Notes: generated by a model from the letters alone, not told the origin. DNA of 64,000 nt from Cephalotus follicularis (GCA_001972305.1 BDDD01000568.1:270433-334432), one strand, 5' to 3'; counted from the first letter of the stretch, positions 1 through 11,658 are shown. Numbers and translations: made by a program.

Positions 1-457
1 TATTGATATAATGTTGTTTCTTTTAATCTTTTATTTAGTATTTTATCCTTCAATTGGTATCTTTCAATAGGTATCCCTTTAAAATTGTTTATTTGGTGTC
101 AATTCTTTGACATAATCTTTTTGATGCTAACAAAAAGGGGGAGAATGCTTTATGCTTTAGGAAAAATTGATAACGTATGCTAAGGAAGAGCTAGATATGA
201 AAATGTACTATAAATGAAGAATGTGTTAAGAGGGAGTTCATGAAAAAGGGGAGCTAAATAAGATAAGTTGCATAAATCTCCATTTTGAAAAATGAAAATT
301 AGATATCATATTAAGGGGGAGTTTATCTAGAATTTTTAAGTTGGCACATAAAGAAATTTTTTGTCTTGGTATCTAAAGAAAATTTCTTTTTGTCTTAAAT
401 TGGTATAAATTTTTCCATAATGAAGCAAATTTTTGTAATCATCAAAAAGGGGGAGAT
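1..457 (+). mobile_element. B1 copia element, 3' internal untranslated end (runs off the left edge)
   Basis: No coding frame is visible. The stretch holds several purine-rich runs of the type A5G5AGA and 'ttaagggggag', and ends in the polypurine tract at 444-456 directly before an LTR. The same arrangement occurs on the minus strand between 50294 and about 50620 of element B2, so this is the 3' untranslated internal end of a sister copia element whose coding part lies outside the window. Confidence 0.75.
444..456 (+). other. Polypurine tract of B1
   Basis: The run A5G5AGA lies one base before the LTR start TGTTGAC. It primes plus-strand DNA synthesis in LTR retrotransposons. The mirror-image tract of B2 (50294-50307, minus strand) has the same sequence. 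Confidence 0.8.
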
Positions 458-570
458 TGTTGACTTTTAGTCTCAATCCCAAGTTTTAATGATTACAAAA
501 TTACATTTAACTTTGTTACTTTCTGTGCAAGAAAAGAAATAAACAAAATAAAGAAGAGCAGAAACAGGAC

Positions 571-840
571 AAAGCGCCGACGGTTACAATCAAAGCGTCA
601 GCGCTTTATGCCAAAAAGTCGACGCCTGAGAAGCGTGTATCTGCCATTAAAACCAGTGTAGTGCAAAATCAGTTGAAGTACTCAAAGCGGCGACGCTTGG
701 GAGTAAAGCGTCAGCGCTTTATGTCGAAGATTCGACACTGAGAACAAAGCGCCGACAGACAAAGCGAGAAAAATTCAAATTTAACTCATAACAGTAACCT
801 AAGCGCCGACGCTTTAGTCAATACCGTCGACACTTTGGAC
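571..840. repeat. Palindrome block, arm class 1 (B1 U3)
   Basis: About nine imperfect copies of AAGCGTCGACGCTT are present (for example around 571, 592, 613, 684, 703, 746, 800 and 821), with core variants GCCGAC, GTCAGC and GGCGAC. The block ends about 110 bp before the TATA box at 951. In the homologous LTRs of B2 the corresponding block uses the different arm class AGAC/GTCT. Confidence 0.8.
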
Positions 841-950
841 GGCTGGAACAATGTTAGAACTTGTTTTAAAGAGCTAACTTTGTAGCAACAACTTCCAAGA
901 CTTCTCCAACGGCTCTATTTCTTCACCAACGGCTAGAATCAAAAGAATGC

Positions 951-958
951 TATAAATA
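951..958 (+). promoter_or_regulatory. TATA box of B1 LTR promoter
   Basis: TATAAATA lies in the middle of the LTR, about 495 bp from its start, in the usual place for the U3/R boundary promoter. Transcription would start about 30 bp downstream. The call rests on position and sequence only. Confidence 0.6.
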
Positions 959-1454
959 TAAGCCAAGAAACAAGATCTAAGGACAAGGAACAACTCTTGC
1001 ACATCCAAACACAAAATCTCATCTTGCACATCTATCTACAAAGAGAAAGACATCAAGCTAGAGTTTTACATTTTCATATCCAAAGCTTACAACTAGCTAT
1101 CACTTTCATATCCAACCTTTAAGAGGTCTTTGTAAACACAAACCAATCCTTTTATCATCCATTCTAAAAGAGGGGAGTGAACCCTTGTAAGGTGTTTTAT
1201 TGATTTGCACCCGGAACCCAAAATCAAGTGTAAGGTGGTTTTGCTTTGATTTGCACCCGCAAGCCGAAATCAAAGGTTGCTAGTGGATTCTAGTGGAAAC
1301 TCAAGGGGTTCTTGAGAAAGTGGACGTAGGCACGGATTTTGCTGAACCACTATAAATCGTTTGCACACTCTCTATCCCTTATATCTTTACTTGTTATTAT
1401 TTGATTGTTTTTGTGTGGTTGTTTATATTCATAATTTAATTTGTTAATTCCGCA

Positions 1455-1942
1455 CGGATCTTATTTTTTTGGCAAGAGGTCCTAATGTAAATGGGCACTC
1501 ATGTCTACCTATCTTGATATTGTGGTTTGTCATGCACACGACTGAGGCCATGATAGAGAGAGATAGATTCCCATCCCCACTAGAGCAGGGCCTTCCTGAA
1601 TTCCACATGGGGGTATGGGATACGATTAGAATAGTGGGATTAGCCATAATTACAAAAGACCAATGGATTATGGTAATAACATTAATGGACTGTTCTGTTC
1701 ATATTCTCTCTCTCTTTTCTCATATAGGTTGCTAGATTTTCACATACTCAATAATATACTCTAATGGCAGACAGCACAAACAAATTAAACACAAATGAAA
1801 CTCCAAAGTTTTAATATCCTATTTTTCATTTAATGGAAATGCGTTTGGCATAATATTCTCACAAGCATGAGAGTCGCTCATGTCATGGGTGAGATAAACC
1901 TTGAGCTGGTGAACGATGTATCCGACCATCATAAGGATAGTT
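1455..1942. other. Unclassified sequence without a defensible gene
   Basis: This lies between B1 and LTR G. No open frame of convincing length is seen. From about 1880, a plus frame reads through to the G insertion point and continues with few stops after 5517 ('...DSWA, stop, WWDDVYRARTLTIIG...'), so it may be the remains of an old coding region split by G. I do not recognise the protein. Confidence 0.4.
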
Positions 1943-2483
1943 TGTAACGGCCCCATTCTGAGTCAGCGAAATGCTCAAAGCGAGCCTCGAGGAATCGGTG
2001 TGTTACGTGAGGTGAAGCGTTACATCCTTTAGCGCTCTAGTCTAAAGTTATCATACATCAAAAAAGCTAATAATACATAACCTTGAATTCAAACTTTAAA
2101 CATTCTCATCGTATCTAAAGATGTTATAAACCATAATGTCAATTACATTACACAGGATCATCCTTTATCATAAACATATAATACAGCAGAAAAACATTGT
2201 CCTATTACATGTCAAAAGCATTTTATGCAAACCCTATTACATAATACATTTCCTTCACATGACTTCTTCTTAAGAGCTCCTTCTAAAGCTCGCATTCTCC
2301 ATTCAATCCTTTCCTGAAAACATTTTATTTGAAAACAACATCGAAAGGAATGAGCTCAAAATAGCTTAGTAAGGTTTTCATTGTAAAACACATTTCATCA
2401 TATCACTTTTCTAACCAAAACTCATAACTAGAACATTTCATAAAAACATAGAAGTCACAAAACCTTAATGAACCCTTTCACAC

Positions 2484-4945
2484 CTCTTCATCAAGGCATT
2501 GTGCACTCCCCGATTACTATCCTTACCTCACATGCATGTCCATGAGCACTCTATGCTCCATCAAAATCCATCTCGGATTCATCCTCTTGGATCGCAATCC
2601 ATGAGTGGTTCATTTCATTTCATTTCATTAAACATTTCTCATTATTTTGAGTATATAACTCAAAGCATTCATAAATCAGTTTTGCATCACCTTTCCAAAA
2701 CAGATATTTCATATAGAAATAAGCATTTTCATAGAGAACATAAAACAGAGAAATTGAAGTAGACATCTTCACAGATTCAGAAACCTCAAGTTCATAAAAA
2801 TTGACTGAGAACCGAATCCGGTATGAATTTTTAAAGTGGTTGGTTCCCCGTTCTAGAAGTGTAGAAGTAATAAAAGGAAACATGGATTTTCATCAAGAAT
2901 TCAATAGAATTTCAGGAGGCATAAAACATAACAATTAAAGGAGACATCTTGGAGTTTCTAAAACATTAAACCAATCAAAATTTCATCAAGAATTGAGCAA
3001 GATATGAATAAAAAATTCTTCAATAAAATTTGCATTAAAACAGGGAAAACTTTGATAAAAATGGGTGTTGAATTTCCTTACTTTACTTTGGATTTCCTTT
3101 CTTTCTTCTCTAGATGAATTCTCCTCTTTACTCTCAGTAGCAAGCACTCCTTTCTCAGCCAAAAATGGCTAAACTCAGCCTACACTTGGCCTTATATAGC
3201 TGAGTTACTTGGGGAGCAAGTCTCCCTCTCTCTCCTATGAGTCATTCTTCATAATTGCCCATGTGTTTAATTTAATCCAATCCAATTGTGACACTTGGCA
3301 TTACAATATGAAATATCTAGCCTCCTCTCTCCCTGGCTTGACACTTGTCCCATATTTAACGAATTTAACTCACAAAAGGACAAAAAGTCAGACTTTGGGA
3401 ACTGGTCTGCAGCTCAAAGCGTTGGCACTTTTGTTCTAAGTGTCGTCGCTTACGGGCTTCTTCTGAGTTCTTCAACTTCCTTCTCGACTAAAGTGCTGAC
3501 GCTTCTCTTTCAAGTGTCGTTGCTTTTGGGTCTCGTCCAATTCAATAGGGCATAGTTTGACTTCAAAGCGTCAAAGCTGACATTTCAAGCATCGTCGGTT
3601 AGGGGAATTTGTCCAAGTTCAAAACGTCGACGGTTGACGTCGAAAGCGGCGCCGCTTAACCGCACACCGTCGGTGCTTTTGCCAACTTTTGACTACCTTT
3701 CAGGGGTGCCACCCCCTTTTGGGTCTCGTCCAATTCAATAGGGCATAGTTTGACTTCAAAGCGTCAAAGCTGACATTTCAAGCATCGTCGGTTAGGGGAA
3801 TTTGTCCAAGTTCAAAACGTCGACGGTTGACGTCGAAAGCGGCGCCGCTTAACCGCACACCGTCGGTGCTTTTGCCAACTTTTGACTACCTTTCAGGGGT
3901 CTCTTCACCGAGGCATTGTGCACTCCCCGCTTACTATCCTTACATCACATGCATGTCTGTGAGCACTCTACACTCCATCATAATCCATCTCGGATTCATT
4001 CCTCTTCGATTTCAATCCAAGAGTGGTTCATTTCATTAAACATTTCTCATCATTTTGAGTACATAACTCAAAGCATTCATAAATCAATTTTGCATCACCT
4101 TTCCAAAATAGATATTTCATGTAGAAATAAGCATTTTCATAGAAAACATAAAACAGTGAAATTAAAGCAGACATCTTCACAAATTCAGTAAGCTCAAGAT
4201 CATAAATATTGGTTGAGAATCGAATCCGTTATGAATTTTAAAAGTGGCCGATTCCCTGTTCTAGCAGTGCAGAAGCAGTAAAAGGAAACAGGGATTTTCA
4301 TCAAAAATTCAACAGAATTTCAAGAGACATAAAACATTACAATTAAAGGAGACTTCTTGAAGTTTTTAAATCATTAAACCAATCGAAATTTCATCAAGAA
4401 TTGTGCAACATATGAATAAAACAATCTGCTATAAAATTTACATTAAAACAGGGGAAACTTTGATAAAAATAGGTGTTGAATTTCCTTACTTTACTTTGGA
4501 TTTCCTCTTCCTCTTTCTCTTTGCTGAATTCTCCACTTATTCCCAGCAGAAAGCTCTTCCTTCCTCAGCCAAAATGACTGAATTCAGTTGTCATTGTCCT
4601 TAAATAGATTGGTTACTTGTGAGGCAAGTTTCTCCCTCTCTCTCATGAGTCACTCTTCATAGTTGCCCATGTGCTTAATTTAATCCAATCCAATTGTGAC
4701 ACTTCATATTAGAATCTGAAATACCTAGCCTCCTCTCTCCCTGGCTTGACACTTGTCTCATATTTAATGAAAATAACTCACAAAATGACAAAAAGTCAGA
4801 CTTTGGCAACTAGTCAGCAGCTCAAAGCCTCGGCGCTTTTCTTCTAAGCGTCGCCGCTTACGGGCTTGTTCTGAGTTCTTCAACTTCCTTCTCGACTAAA
4901 GCATTGATGTTTCTCCTTCAAGCTTTGCCGCTTTCGGGTCTCGTC
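2484..4945. repeat. Diverged tandem duplication inside LTR G (unit about 1.4 kb)
   Basis: Sequence from 2484 (CTCTTCATCAAGGCATTGTG) is repeated from 3901 with an offset of about 1,417 bp. The copies share long stretches but differ at many positions and by small indels. The second copy has roughly ten percent differences by eye, so the duplication is old compared with the 185-bp repeat inside it. Confidence 0.75.
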
Positions 4946-5165
4946 CAAGTCAACAGGGCATACTTTGACTTCAAAGCGTCGAAGCTCACATTTCAAGCGT
5001 CGTCGGTTACCTCCAAGTGCTACCGCTTTCGTCTAAGCGTCGTCGGTTACGGGAATTTGTCCGAGTTCAAAACTCTCTATTTTTAACCGGCACCAAGAGG
5101 GCTCTAGGCATCGATGGTTACCTTCAAAGCGTCTCCGCTTTAAGTGAAACAGTCGGCGCTTTATA
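3411..5165. repeat. Palindrome blocks, arm class 1 (LTR G)
   Basis: Clusters at about 3411-3690, 3716-3880 and 4811-5165 hold imperfect copies of AAGCGTCGACGCTT, such as 'aaagcgttggcactt', 'aaagtgctgacgctt' and 'aaagcgtctccgctt'. Three clusters exist only because the LTR is internally duplicated. All are class 1. Confidence 0.65.
3523..3900. repeat. Perfect 185-bp direct repeat (3523-3707 and 3716-3900)
   Basis: Two copies, identical by eye over 185 bp, are separated by 8 bp (offset 193). The repeated unit carries class 1 palindromes, including AAACGTCGACGGTT and AAAGCGGCGCCGCTT. Perfect identity next to a diverged 1.4-kb duplication indicates a second and much more recent event, or an assembly artefact. 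Confidence 0.85.
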
Positions 5166-5239
5166 CATCTTCGTCAACTCTTAACCTTTGAAATCGACAC
5201 TTTCAACATGACATTCATCCAAAACAAATAGCCAATTTC

Positions 5240-5516
5240 GAGCGTTAGGGTCATATTACTGGTCCCTTGAAATATTTGCCAACTTCAACAGTGGCAACCG
5301 TATTTTCATATAACTTTAACAAAATTTTCTGGTCATTACACAGTTCCTTGGACAAAGCGCAGATCCATTTCCAGTCCAAAACAAATATCCAAATTAAATA
5401 ATATCTCCATGAGCGTTAGGGTCATATTACTGGTCCCTTGAAATATTTGCCAACTTCAACAGTGGCAACCGTATTTTCATATAACTTTAACAAAATTTTC
5501 TGGTCATTACACAGTT
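5240..5516. repeat. Perfect terminal duplication of LTR G end (5240-5345 and 5411-5516)
   Basis: The outer 101 bp of the LTR plus the following CAGTT occur twice without a difference, offset by 171 bp. Both copies end CATTACA-CAGTT, so the LTR terminus and its apparent target duplication were copied together. Confidence 0.8.
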
Positions 5517-6679
5517 GGGCTTAATGGTGGGATGACGTTTATCGAGCTCGTACCTTAACAATCATTGGCATGCTTCCACCATTGCACCTAAGGGTTATGC
5601 ACTCATAGACCTAGTGTGTCATACTTACACCACTCGAGGAGTTGTTTGGCACCCAGTCGAGGACTGTAAAGGTAGATTTTGACCAGTTGGGATCAAGATC
5701 ATCTGTGATGCCCTGATTTCCTACTTGAATAATCTCGAGGGAGATAGATCAAGTGAATCAAATTCCAAAGGTGAAAACCCAAGGATGAGGCAGTTAATGC
5801 AAAAAGGGAATACCATTCTAGAAAGGATCTAAAAGTTTTATAAGGAGTGTGCCTACTTCTATTTGAGAAGTTAAAGCACTGGAAGACAAATAGTATATTC
5901 CAAAGTCCACAGCAGGAAATGCCTCGTGTTGGGTAGTTCCATATACTTTATCTGGATTACAATGTAAGTTCAACTTGAGTTGTGGGCTCAGGTTGTGAGA
6001 CTAACATTGGTGTCTCTTTACAGAGGATAAGAGACTCTAGACAGCTAAGAGAGCTGGTAGTGCTATGGACTGACGCCATGGTAATAAATCGAGAGTGATG
6101 TACGTGTTTATGAATTGTGTATATGGATATGTATTTTTCAAGACACCGATCAAGAGAGATTGATGTCTTATACAATTTCCATAACAATTCAAGGAATTAC
6201 TAATAAAAGACTATTAGAAACAAAAGGATATAAATCATTTATTCTTATTGCATTGTGGATTAGGCCATCATAGAGATGCTAGATAAACACAATGGTTAAG
6301 GATAGTCTATTGGACATCTAGGACATGTGGTCCTTTCCAACATGTAAGCCATGTTTGATTGGCTTGATGACCAAATCTTCCTTCTCCGTGTGAGGAGACA
6401 GGGTAATGGACGTATTAGGTTAAGTCCACACAGATGATAGTGAACCAATGTCGGTCAATGCAAATGGAGAAATTGGACCTTGATGAATCTGGTCCAATCC
6501 ATTATATCTTTTATATCTTCCACTTTTATGCTGGGTAATGCATTGCAGTTGGTAGAGCATAACCTAATTCAGATTCCTTCGAACTCCGTCCACTCCATAT
6601 CTAGTGAGATAATGAAATGGAGAAAACCCAACCTAAACCATGGTGATAAGGTTAAAGGCTGTCTAGCTTATGTAAGAAG
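5512..6679. other. Unclassified sequence, no gene recognised
   Basis: No long frame and no retroelement motif was recognised. 5517-5800 continues the low-stop frame interrupted by LTR G. The rest (for example 6240-6679) is AT-rich single-copy-looking sequence, possibly part of the leader or LTR of the copia element J whose gag remnant lies at 11263. Confidence 0.35.
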
Positions 6680-8229
6680 GCGGAAACCGAAAAGAGCCCA
6701 TACTTTGCACCATGCTTGTCATAGTTGCCCATAACTTGACCCATGCTTCTCTTACAAACTTGAGTGTCCAACAGGAAAAACATTTTAAATTAAAAATTGG
6801 GCATTTGTTGGTCAATTGAGGTGGCCAAAATTGTGTTCCTAGCACCATAAAAATTTCGGCCTCACATGCATGCACACTCCAAGTGTGCATGTCACCCCCA
6901 TGCTCTCTCATATAAGCAGTCAAGTGCTTACTTGTTCAACACACAACCCTTTGACTAGAATACATTATTGTGGTGATGCTAGGGCTTAATCTTCAAGAGG
7001 CGACAAGTGTCGAGAAAATAAAAGTATCCATGCAAAGTAACATCTCCAAGATGCTATCTCTCACCAAATGACACATGTCCAACACGTGTCAACAAATCCA
7101 ATAATCAGGTGGGACACGAAAGTTCGGTTGGAAATCTGGTACGATGATAAATTCCTGGAACATCCCAGGGGTCATGTATGACAATCCTAATAGTCCCAGA
7201 CTATTAAAATAGCCCCGGTATGATATCCATTATCCCTCCAAAACTGTATAATTAATTTCCACGTTAATCGTTCAATTCTAGTTAACCGGTACTTTATCCT
7301 ATCATCGGTTTACGTGTAGCATTTCCCTTGTCGTCCTTTGCTCCAATCGCGGACTATGGTAAGGATAAGTGTCAACCCTAGATATAGTCGCGATGACTAT
7401 AAATCTGTAAACACATTGCAACAATCGGCAGATTTCCCTGAAAACCTAGTTTCCAGTCCACCGGCACCTGGCCAGGTTTTCCCAAGTCTGTAATGGATAC
7501 ATATATTATAAAGCTGATCACCTTCACTACGAGTGTGACCATACCTTATTGCGCACTCGGTAGCATTAGCAGGTAGATTCCATAAGGCCCAAAGACAACC
7601 CGTTTGCCAGCTCGTAGCTAGAGTTGGGTAAGGCTAAAATTAAAGCCAGGCAGTCACTATACAATGCTAAATAGCCTCTCAGGTCTAAGGAACAACGCAA
7701 GTCACATATGGCCCGACTATACACTAGCGATACATATAGGAATCACTATTGACATAGGTAAGGACTATCCAAATAGGATTCCTATGGTGGGTCAGTTCAG
7801 TGAACATGCTCCCAGCATGCACCCCATATTAGCTTTAGGGGTAAACCCCATGTGGCAATGAAATAATCCACCATCCACTAAACCTGTGAGCAAGTATAAT
7901 ACGACAAGTCTATTCGGTTCATCAATTTCCCTAAGAAAGTGAACCTATGACTTGGAACATTTTATCACAAGGGAGTAAGGTAGTCGTTCTCATAGCCTCC
8001 CCAGCACGATATCCAACCTTTTGAGCGATAGGGCGCCATATTTGTATTCAGTCAATATATATAAATTGAAATGATGAATGATAATAATTTGGGATATACA
8101 TATGGCAATGCCATAACCACTACAATTTTTACAATTTAACATAAATGGAATTTAGATTGTATTTACAATGAGTGTAATACATGTACAAATAGTCACCTAA
8201 TGGCTTCCAGGGACACCCCTAATCTAACA
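6680..8229 (-). mobile_element. D1, copia LTR on the minus strand (boundary partly inferred)
   Basis: The right end reads CCCCTAATCTAACA, the minus-strand LTR start TGTTAGATTAGGGG. About 1.2 kb matches D2 and D3 in order ('aaagacaaccc', 'ttgccagc', 'caggtctaagg', 'gtgggtcagttcagt'). The left end is proposed at 6680 because AGAAG precedes it (6675-6679) and follows the right end (8230-8234). The terminal TG is mutated there. A minus-strand TATA-like CTTATATGAG lies near 6907-6915. Confidence 0.6.
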
Positions 8230-8787
8230 AGAAGAATGTAACATTGTAATATTTTTAACATCCATGACTTGTATGGGATATTAGCATTATTGTAATAAAC
8301 TACATAGATGATACTATTAGTTTAAAAGTCCATGATTACCATTAGGATAAGATGTATGAGATGCATGCTTAGTGTAAATGTGCCATGCTGGAGTTCCAAT
8401 GATCTCTCCATATTATGCCATCTATCTGTCAACCGGACTAATAATGTGATGGCTAATATTAAAGACCTTGAAACCCCTTTAATCAAATCAATATCAAGTG
8501 ATAACGACCACGGACATAAGCACGTATCCGACCGTTGCCTTCCGTCATTGCTATTGATATGAGGAATCTTGTCAAGAGCTCGTAACCTATTGGGTAAACC
8601 CAATGTTTGCTTAAGATAAGTTTTCTTACATCAATTGAATATGAGATATGCATTAGTGATGGGCTATTGATCAAGCCTTGTTGGGTAAACCCAAGGGTTA
8701 TATCTTTAGCCCATCATAATGATCAATGATGGGCTCAACTTGAAACAACGTACTTATGTCTTGATGAATAAACACATGGGCATATAG
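8230..8787. other. Unclassified sequence with a repeated palindrome TTGGGTAAACCCAA
   Basis: No gene is seen. The inverted repeat TTGGGTAAACCCAA occurs at about 8589-8602 and again at about 8680-8693, each near a 'gatgggct' segment. The stretch is probably LTR or leader sequence of copia element J, interrupted by D1 and D2. Confidence 0.35.
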
Positions 8788-10957
8788 TGATGGAAACGGA
8801 TAAACCGAATCCGGTGCCAAAAACGGACTTAGGCATATAGGGTGTAGAACAAAACAAAAACATATACAAAGGCAGCGGAAGAACACCCAATTAAAAAACA
8901 AAAATAGTCCATAAGGCATGTCCACAGGCCACATGGATCACCACATCATCAACAGAATTGAATTGGTGTCACCATATCATACAATGGTGACACACTAGCA
9001 TGGCAAGAAGAGAAGGACCAAGAGATATACCAGTGGGTGAAGGCTCCTTCTTTCTCTGCCGCTACACGCTTGAGTAGATTCCCTCTATAATCTTCTCCAA
9101 GTCTTTGGAACAACAAGCAATCCAACCAGCAATAACCAAGAACAAAGTGTATGAACTCTCTCTCTCTCTCTCTCACTAAGCTTAGAAAAGGTAAATTGAT
9201 ATTGACCAATGAAGTCAATAATCAATCCACCCTAGATAAGCTCTTGCTTGGTGTATCTCAGATGAAAGGAACACATTCTACAGAGAGAAAAACCGAAGTC
9301 ACATTGCCCAGCAAAAACTCAAACTTATCATTTCATTTTCTGCATAAAATACTTATCACTAGCATCCTTCTTCTCTCTCCCACTCTCCCATTCACTTAGG
9401 ATCATGGTCCTCACTCCTAGGGAGTCTATGTCCATGATCCCACGTTCTCATAACATGCAAGAATGGGAGATGGCTACTAGAGATGAGAGAGAAAATGTGC
9501 CCACGAAGTGAGCTCGTGCACAGGTTGCACGTTCTGCTCAAAGACGTCGACACCTTCCAAAGGACATCGACGCTCATGAAATGTGGCACTAAAACACATC
9601 GACGCTTTCTAAAAGACATCGAAGTCTTTAAAAACGTTAAGCATCGACGTCTTTCTAAAAAACGTCAACCCTTTGTCTGGCCAGTGAAGCATTTAGAGTC
9701 TAACTCTTTTAGTGATCTCATGTACCCTTCGAATATTGGTTAAGTAAGATAAAAAATATGTGTTTCCACAAAATGCAAAATCCACATAACTGATATTTGA
9801 CACCAAGACTTAATATGTCTAACATATTAAAGATCTAATCATTATAAGCTAGGGACCCTTTAAAGTCTTGGTTAAAACAAGCGGCGTTCATAAAATAACC
9901 GAAATACCCCCTAGGGTCCGGTTTAGCCATTCTAAATGGTCCTTGACCAATTTAAATGCTATCGGAATAATATCTAATATTATCTAGATGGAAAAATTAA
10001 TCCAATTAATTTTCCCATACACCTCATAAACCCTAGACTTTCTAAGTCATCGGTTCACGTGTACTATAGTCCCTTGTCATGCTTGGCCCCGATTAAGGTC
10101 TAGGGTAAGGACATGTGTCAACCCTAGATAATACCTCAATGGCTAAACTATCTGATCATTACTAGGAACTTTGGTAAACTCTCCGGAAATCTAATTTCCA
10201 GTCTACCTCAACCTTGGCCAAGGATTTCATAAGTCAAAAGTATAATCAGACTATAATAGGGCCGATCACCTTCGCTCAGGTGTGACAATCTCATATTGCA
10301 CACTCACTTAAATTCGTATAGATTCGATCATACCCAAAGACCACCCGATTGCCAGCCCTGCGTAAGGACTGGGTAAGGTGGAGATCAAAGCATAATCGTC
10401 TCCATAGAGTATAGAGTAGTTTCTCAGGTCTAAGGATCAGACGAGTTAGAGAACTTGCTAAGTGATGATCACTTATACACAACCGTAAAAAGTAGGAGTC
10501 ACTACTGACACGAGAATAGCGACTATCCACATAGTGTCTCCTACGCGGGTCATGTTCAGTGTACACGCTCCCAGCGCGCACCCCGTATTTGCCCTAGTGT
10601 CCAACACGGATGGTAGTGAGAGAATCCATCCTCCAATTCCATGAGCAGGAAACATACGCACAAGTCTATCTGGTTCACTAATGCCCACAAAGTGAACCTA
10701 TGACTTAAAACTAATTTGACATAAGGAATAAGGTAACCAGTCTCACAGCCTCCATGCCAGGCATCCAACTTTATGTCAGGGCATCACAAGTATAAGTAGG
10801 TAATTAATAAACTACTTCAATTATGTGATCAAATACAAGTGATATAGCCATAACAAATTAGCACGCATCATATATATAAGGAAAAAGATTGTTTCATACA
10901 AGAACAGATATAAAATGACAGTACATCCAATGGCTTGTCGGGTCACTATATCTAACA
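8788..10957 (-). mobile_element. D2, solo LTR of a copia element, minus strand
   Basis: Plus-strand ends are TGATGGAAAC and ATCTAACA. Exact 5-bp target duplications TATAG flank it at 8783-8787 and 10958-10962. It is 2,170 bp with no internal coding region, so it is a solo LTR left by unequal recombination. Orientation comes from homology with LTR H, whose polypurine tract and RNase H show it is on the minus strand. Confidence 0.85.
9540..9675. repeat. Palindrome block, arm class 2 (D2)
   Basis: About six imperfect copies of AGACGTCGACGTCT are present, for example AAGACGTCGACACCTT, 'ggacatcgacgctc', 'agacatcgaagtcttt' and 'agcatcgacgtcttt'. The homologous LTR D3 instead has TGA/TCA-type arms near 57186-57245. 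Confidence 0.75.
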
Positions 10958-11262
10958 TATAGTACCTATAGGCTAAAACAAAGATGGGGAATTTTATGAG
11001 ATAAAATTGGCAAAGAGTTTTGTCTAACCATAAGGGCCATCACACTTGTTGCGTAAACCGAAGGTGCTGATGTACATGTTATAGGATTCCGATCACCCTT
11101 AGGAAACAGCTTATGATGAAACCATTCACGTTAAATGTTTCCCGTCTTCCATACTGATAGTGGTAGGTAATACTTAAATATTTAAAGACCAAATCTATTG
11201 AGAACATAATTTGAAATAAATATAATTGTCTTTTCTTTTCTTTCATATCTGTAGATATTTCA
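10958..11262 (+). other. Probable 5' leader of copia element J
   Basis: This non-coding stretch lies directly upstream of the J gag start codon. No primer-binding site was recognised. The assignment is by position only. Confidence 0.35.
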
Positions 11263-11658
11263 ATGGCACCCAACCCGCTCTCTGGTATACTGGATACCAA
11301 CAAACTTATCTATCCAAATTTGTAGACTGGATACGAACCTGCGATTGATACTCTCTATCGATTGTAGAGCCTATGTACTTGAGGCTAACATCCCCACAAG
11401 TGTTGCTGAGGATGCTAGTGATGAGGAGAAGGCAACCTTTCTCAAGTGGAAGGAAGACAATGAGATTTTCAGATGCTGCAAAATAGCAGCAATGAGCCAT
11501 GACCTGTAATGTCTGCATGAGTACATGTATGACCCAAGAGCTATCTTGCTTCACCTACAAGAGTTGTACGATGAGAAAAGCAGGACTGCTAGGTATTAGC
11601 TTTCCAAGGAGTTATTCAGCACCAAGATGCCAGAAGGAGCATCTGTAACCGATCATTG
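11263..11658 (+). pseudogene. gag: Copia gag fragment (element J), broken
   Basis: The frame starts MAPNPLSGILDTNKL, as in copia gag proteins, whose UBN2-type domain builds the capsid. Further pieces follow: NFVDW in a second frame, then EEKATFLKWKEDNE and HLQELYDEKSRTARY, then LSKELFSTKMPEGASV. Several stops (first at about 11299) and at least two frameshifts break it. It ends abruptly at the LTR of element H, which inserted into it, so zinc knuckle and pol are absent from this side. Confidence 0.75.

Larger units (their letters stand above)
458..1454 (+). mobile_element. B1 3' LTR, SIRE/Maximus-like Ty1/copia
   Basis: The LTR begins TGTTGAC after the polypurine tract and ends near ATTCCGCA, about 997 bp. 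Its start (TTTAGTCTCAATCC followed by a CATTTAACT stretch) and its late segment ('gtggaaactcaagg', then 'agtggacgtaggca' and 'gaaccact') match the minus-strand LTRs of B2, placing both in one copia family. The segment of the form 'gtggacgtaggca...gccgaaccac' is characteristic of SIRE/Maximus LTRs in plants. The right boundary is inferred from the TG/CA rule because the left target duplication is off the window. Confidence 0.75.
1943..5511 (-). mobile_element. LTR G, Ty3/gypsy-like, minus strand, internally duplicated
   Basis: The minus-strand LTR starts TGTAATGACCAG (from 5511, and again from 5340) and ends GGGGCCGTTACA at 1943. Flanks 'tagtt' (1938-1942) and 'cagtt' (5512-5516) form a 5-bp target duplication with one mismatch. 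The segment near 2370 ('gctcaaaatagcttag', reversed) is typical of the U5 side of plant gypsy LTRs, which supports the minus orientation. Its size of about 3.5 kb comes partly from internal duplications annotated separately. No internal coding region is attached, so it is best read as a solo LTR. Confidence 0.6.

Noticed and set aside
571-840. GTCGAC clusters as CRISPR arrays or satellite DNA
   Set aside because: The units are imperfect, irregularly spaced, palindromic and lie at fixed places inside LTRs. There are no uniform repeats with unique spacers and no cas genes, and the sequence is eukaryotic.
1469-1735. Plus-strand 88-codon ORF
   Set aside because: No similarity recognised. The upstream part overlaps LTR-adjacent sequence, and the opposite strand has an equally long frame, as expected by chance.
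9157-9174. CT repeat in D2 as a promoter element
   Set aside because: It is a plain dinucleotide microsatellite not shared with D1 at the same position. It may be a Y-patch, but the evidence is too thin.
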